A DNA stretch of 48,116 nucleotides from Candidatus Poribacteria bacterium (GTDB lineage Bacteria; Poribacteria; WGA-4E; UBA9662), in NCBI GenBank assembly GCA_030748495.1, contig JASMLX010000014.1, forward strand, positions 20,207 to 68,322, read 5' to 3'. The number at the start of each line of letters is the position of its first letter. Positions within the stretch are counted from its first letter, which is position 1. Below are positions 45,429-48,116 of this stretch, piece after piece. A model generated the notes under the pieces. It made no database searches, was not told the DNA's origin, and saw only the letters and a program-made list of their open reading frames with translations. The translations under genes were made by a program, and so were the position numbers.

Positions 45429-45703
45429 TTCAACCAAACGACGAGATCGAATTTTTCGGTGGTATAGCCAACACCAAACATTGTATAGTAATTAAATTGG
45501 GTGATGATTCTTTTAGCGGGATAGACGGTTTGCTAACGATTCAGAAAAAAGGGTGGTTGTCAAAACTGAAGACAAAAGACAGGTTAGTGCATCTCAAATC
45601 AGATGCCCCTTACAACTCAACTGCTCCAGACTTTGTACCAGTGGAGCCGTATCCCGTCTTCGGACAGATTCTTCGACAAAAGCTGGCTATATCGATGCAA
45701 TGA
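45429..45703 (+). pseudogene. C-terminal fragment of an unrecognised protein
   Basis: After an upstream TAA the frame reads DEIEFFGGIANTKHCIVIKL, GDDSFSGIDGLLTIQKKGWL, SKLKTKDRLVHLKSDAPYNS, TAPDFVPVEPYPVFGQILRQ and ends KLAISMQ-stop. The composition is very protein-like, but there is no start codon with a ribosome site and no known motif. It is probably the remaining tail of a truncated gene. The downstream lipoprotein (45757) begins 53 nt after its stop. Confidence 0.4.
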
Positions 45704-45756
45704 AACCGGTTGGCAAATGGGTTTCTAGGTTGAACAACCTCCGCCCCGAGTTAAAT

Positions 45757-46341
45757 ATGTCTACTTCTGTTGCCCCCCTTACAAAAAAACAGAACTGGCA
45801 ATATATTATGTTGCCGGTAACAGTATTCATATCTAGTCGTTCCGTTTTTATTTTGTGCCTTTTACTGCTTGGTTGTGATGAGCAAAAGTGGTCAAACCCA
45901 CAGGAATCAAAAGAAGCGCTGGGGAAAGCTATCGTTGAAGCCCTCAATTATCAACACGAAAAAGAAACTGAGGACGATAAAGAAACATCAGCTCAACGAA
46001 TGGAGCGCTTACACCAACTACGAGTTACTAAGGAAGAGTATCTGAGTTGGATTTTACCCGCTTTCCCCGAAACCCATTTCCCCGATAACTTTGTCTGGGA
46101 AAACCTAGATAAAAAATGTCTGGTTGGTGTCAGAAAGTGGGCCCAACAATACCGTGACAAGGATCTCGAATTTGTCTCTATTAATTTTGAAAAGAAACCA
46201 GCCAGTTACGACGGGTTCCAGCTATATCGTGGAACAGTACTAACAGTAACAGACGGGAACGGCCAACAGTTCTCGCTCCATATTCTTGGCTCAGTAATCG
46301 AAAAATCGGGAGATTGCAAACTACTTAGTTATCAAGATTAA
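45757..46341 (+). CDS. Small lipoprotein (194 aa)
   Basis: The lipobox LCLLLLGC is followed by DEQKWSNPQESKEALGK. It is preceded by ITVF-type hydrophobic residues (MLPVTVFISSRSVFILC). I chose the ATG at 45757; an ATG at 45808 would give a tidier 23-residue signal, and neither has a good ribosome site. The open frame extends far upstream, but that part is not protein-like. The mature part is charged with a beta-rich end (FQLYRGTVLTVTDGNGQQFS, LHILGSVIEKSGDCKLL), like small periplasmic proteins. No family is recognised. Confidence 0.55.
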   Translation: MSTSVAPLTKKQNWQYIMLPVTVFISSRSVFILCLLLLGCDEQKWSNPQESKEALGKAIVEALNYQHEKETEDDKETSAQRMERLHQLRVTKEEYLSWILPAFPETHFPDNFVWENLDKKCLVGVRKWAQQYRDKDLEFVSINFEKKPASYDGFQLYRGTVLTVTDGNGQQFSLHILGSVIEKSGDCKLLSYQD

Positions 46342-46759
46342 GAATCTCAACTGCTCGGAAATCAAGAGAGGTAGTACACCTTTTACGTGCCAAAAGGATT
46401 ACGTAGCATAAGCTTATTCGTCCACCGACTGAAGTTCGGACAAGTTCAGAAAAAGTTCAATAGAGCACGCTACAGATAGCGTATCTGCCCTATGGCGAAT
46501 AAACGAATGTACGGCCTACAGTCGGAGTGACAAATTAAAAGCTATCGGAACGTTATTGTAACCTAACTCTTTAAAACTATATTTTAATCCTAATTTCCTC
46601 TGCCTATAATCTGGTGTCGATGCTCAACTCAGGCTCAAGGCTTACATTTGGTTAACTTGCGGTACTTTGTGAGTAGTTAGAACTTATCGTCTTTGCCTGC
46701 ATGCAGCGTAAGTTAGTCTTAGTTTTACTGAATATTGTTAAAGTATAAGGAGAGTGAAA
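46342..46759. other. About 0.42 kb without a gene, upstream of the UroD-family gene
   Basis: No credible open frame. A TATAAT at 46605-46610 is the only -10-like element and its -35 partner is poor. A short imperfect stem (CGCTACAGATAGCG, about 46467-46480) is present. The ribosome site AAGGAG (46747-46752 region) belongs to the next gene. Confidence 0.35.
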
Positions 46760-47902
46760 ATGACTTCTAGAGAACGAATACTTAAAACACTTCGACATGA
46801 AGAACCTGACCATGTGCCATATGATTTATCGTCTACTCCGGTCACCGGTATTCATGTGGTTGCCTATCGCAGGCTACGAAAAGCGTTAAATCTACCTGAG
46901 AGAAATCCGGTTATCTGGCATCAGATGCAGCAACTCGCATGGGTAGATGACGATATGCATGAGGCGATGCAAACGGATGCTAAAGGGTTGCGCCCCAAAG
47001 CCTCGTCTTCGTGGACATTTCAGACGACCCAGGATATTGACTATATCTATTATACCGATGAGTGGGGTATCACACGACGTAGACAAACAGATGGGGGATA
47101 CTACTTTGATCTATGTGTCTCCCCACTGGATAGCGCGCACACTCCTACTGATATCGAAAAATATCCTTTCCCAGATTCTACGGATGAAGGGCGATTCGTA
47201 GGTTTAAGAGATTTGGCCGAACAGGCGCAGATTGATGGACGTGCGTTTGTGCTGGGTGGAGTTTGTGCGGGAATGTTGGAGATGGGACAGTGGTTGCGAG
47301 GGTTTGATAATTTCTTCTGCGACCTGGTAGACAACCGGCCCTTAGCTGAGGCATTATGTGATAAAATCATCGAACTCAAGATGCGCTATTGGAGCCGGGT
47401 TCTTCCCTTAGTTGGCGATCTCGTAGACGTTATCCAGGAAGGAGATGATTACGGTGCACAGAATAGACTTCAGATTTCACCTAAACTGTGGCAAGAAATC
47501 TTCAAACCACGCCTGGTACAACTCATTTCTCATATTAAAAAACTAGCCCCTCATACTTTTCTGTTTTTTCATTCGTGTGGCAGTATTTATGACATTATCC
47601 CCGATTTAATTGAAGCCGGTGTCGATGTACTCAATCCGGTACAGGTTGCTGCTACGAATATGGACAGCAAACAATTAAAGAAGGAATTTGGCCATGAGTT
47701 AAGTTTCTGGGGTGGCGGTGTGGATACACAATTTGTCTTGCCTCTCGGTTCACCACAGCAAGTTCGAGAGGAGGTGAAGAAACGCATTGATGATTTTGCT
47801 CCCGGAGGGGGATTTGTTTTCAACACAGTGCATAACATTCAAGCCGATGTACCCGTTGAAAATATTCTAGCAATGCGGGACGCGCTGAGAGAATTCGGTT
47901 AA
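46760..47902 (+). CDS. UroD-family methyltransferase-like protein (380 aa)
   Basis: (beta/alpha)8 fold of uroporphyrinogen decarboxylase and corrinoid-dependent methyltransferases (MtaA/MtbA/CmuA type). It opens TSRERILKTLRHEEPDHVPY, the common start of the non-haem clade, and has LGGVCAGMLEMGQWLRGFDN, DVIQEGDDYGAQNRLQISP and FFHSCGSIYDIIPDLIEAGV with H271 and C273 as candidate zinc ligands, then DVLNPVQ. The key residues of true haem-pathway UroD (N-terminal RQAGRYLPEY) are absent, so it is not HemE. It is probably a methyltransferase acting with a corrinoid protein on a methoxylated or methylated compound. The ATG at 46760 follows AAGGAG; the GTG at 46754 is too near that site. Confidence 0.85.
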   Translation: MTSRERILKTLRHEEPDHVPYDLSSTPVTGIHVVAYRRLRKALNLPERNPVIWHQMQQLAWVDDDMHEAMQTDAKGLRPKASSSWTFQTTQDIDYIYYTDEWGITRRRQTDGGYYFDLCVSPLDSAHTPTDIEKYPFPDSTDEGRFVGLRDLAEQAQIDGRAFVLGGVCAGMLEMGQWLRGFDNFFCDLVDNRPLAEALCDKIIELKMRYWSRVLPLVGDLVDVIQEGDDYGAQNRLQISPKLWQEIFKPRLVQLISHIKKLAPHTFLFFHSCGSIYDIIPDLIEAGVDVLNPVQVAATNMDSKQLKKEFGHELSFWGGGVDTQFVLPLGSPQQVREEVKKRIDDFAPGGGFVFNTVHNIQADVPVENILAMRDALREFG

Positions 47903-48078
47903 CGATTAGCATTAAAGGTCTTCAAAAATCGAGTAAGTTTGAAAAGTCGCGTTACATATACCAATAATCATTGAAAATGCTTGATTTGTCGAAGCTATTT
48001 CAAAACTAAAGACAATTTAAACTTGCGTATCTAAAGGAGTTAGGTCTAGTTTTAGTTGGATCTAAAAAGGAACTTTTG

Positions 48079-48116
48079 ATGGCTAAACAGAAACCATTTA
48101 TCACCGACCAACAATG
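48079..48116 (+). CDS. Start of another gene (runs off window)
   Basis: AAAAAGGAA lies just upstream of an ATG at 48079. The first codons give MAKQKPFITDQQ before the window ends. The length is too short to name the family. The sequence is compatible with the start of a PhyH-type protein, but this is a weak guess. Confidence 0.4.
   Translation, partial: MAKQKPFITDQQ

Noticed and set aside
46754..46759. GTG start for the UroD-family gene
   Set aside because: It touches the ribosome site; the ATG at 46760 has the proper spacing.
1..48116. CRISPR arrays, tRNA or rRNA genes
   Set aside because: No regularly spaced repeats and no cloverleaf or rRNA-like stretch was seen by eye; a tRNAscan or Infernal run would settle this.

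Overview
This window (about 48 kb, roughly balanced GC) looks like chromosome of a gene-sparse, uncultured-type Gram-negative bacterium. Intact genes cover only about two thirds of it. The spaces between them hold recognisable, broken genes. Four phytanoyl-CoA dioxygenase-family (PhyH) genes, a formylglycine-enzyme-like remnant, a sulfatase remnant, a UroD-like methyltransferase, an enolase-superfamily enzyme, large beta-propeller proteins and remnants of FlgD-like C-terminal secretion tails together recall Candidatus Poribacteria or related sponge-associated lineages. That placement is inference from gene content only.

Layout. 1-6.4 kb: a graveyard with the start of a PhyH gene, a truncated SUMF1-like gene, a broken resolvase, a broken exonuclease/polymerase of the DNA polymerase I type, and a flagellin that carries YWTD (LDL-receptor-type) repeats in its variable region and is split by a 1-nt shift. 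6.5-12 kb: two intact PhyH genes among remnants (FlgD-like tails, a LamG domain, a large serine recombinase) and an IS6-family element with both terminal inverted repeats. 12-20 kb: a dense housekeeping block on the + strand: pyruvate:ferredoxin oxidoreductase in two main chains with a small ORF between, pgk, sucD, rlmB and a stand-alone mnmD. 20-28.8 kb (minus strand): an enolase-superfamily enzyme paired with a 622-aa propeller protein, a PhyH enzyme, an M20 peptidase, and an envelope operon (LPG-synthase-like membrane protein, 58-aa protein, Wza-type export protein). 29-37.5 kb: a lipoprotein/barrel pair on +, then on the minus strand a 1399-aa all-propeller lipoprotein followed by an outer-membrane-type protein with calcium-loop repeats. 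37.5-39.2 kb is mostly non-coding, with a dead C69-peptidase start and a cluster of inverted CTTAA repeats. 39.2-45.2 kb is one operon: an arginase-fold hydrolase that resembles the nickel guanidine hydrolase GdmH, a CbiX-like/DUF362-like fusion, and a complete NMT1-type ABC importer. The end holds a lipoprotein, a UroD-family methyltransferase and the start of another gene.

The most promising system is the 39.2-45.2 kb operon. A substrate-binding protein, permease and ATPase would import a small nitrogen compound (guanidine is the leading guess), the arginase-fold enzyme would hydrolyse it, and the chelatase-like fusion could supply or insert the metal. No HypA/HypB-type nickel chaperone and no obvious ykkC riboswitch was seen. 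The second is the propeller-lipoprotein/outer-membrane-protein pair, and the third is the YWTD-bearing flagellin. In decayed genes many in-frame stops sit where glutamine or arginine would be expected (CAG to TAG, CAA to TAA, CGA to TGA). This fits C-to-T drift rather than a changed genetic code, because intact genes still end in TAG, TAA and TGA.
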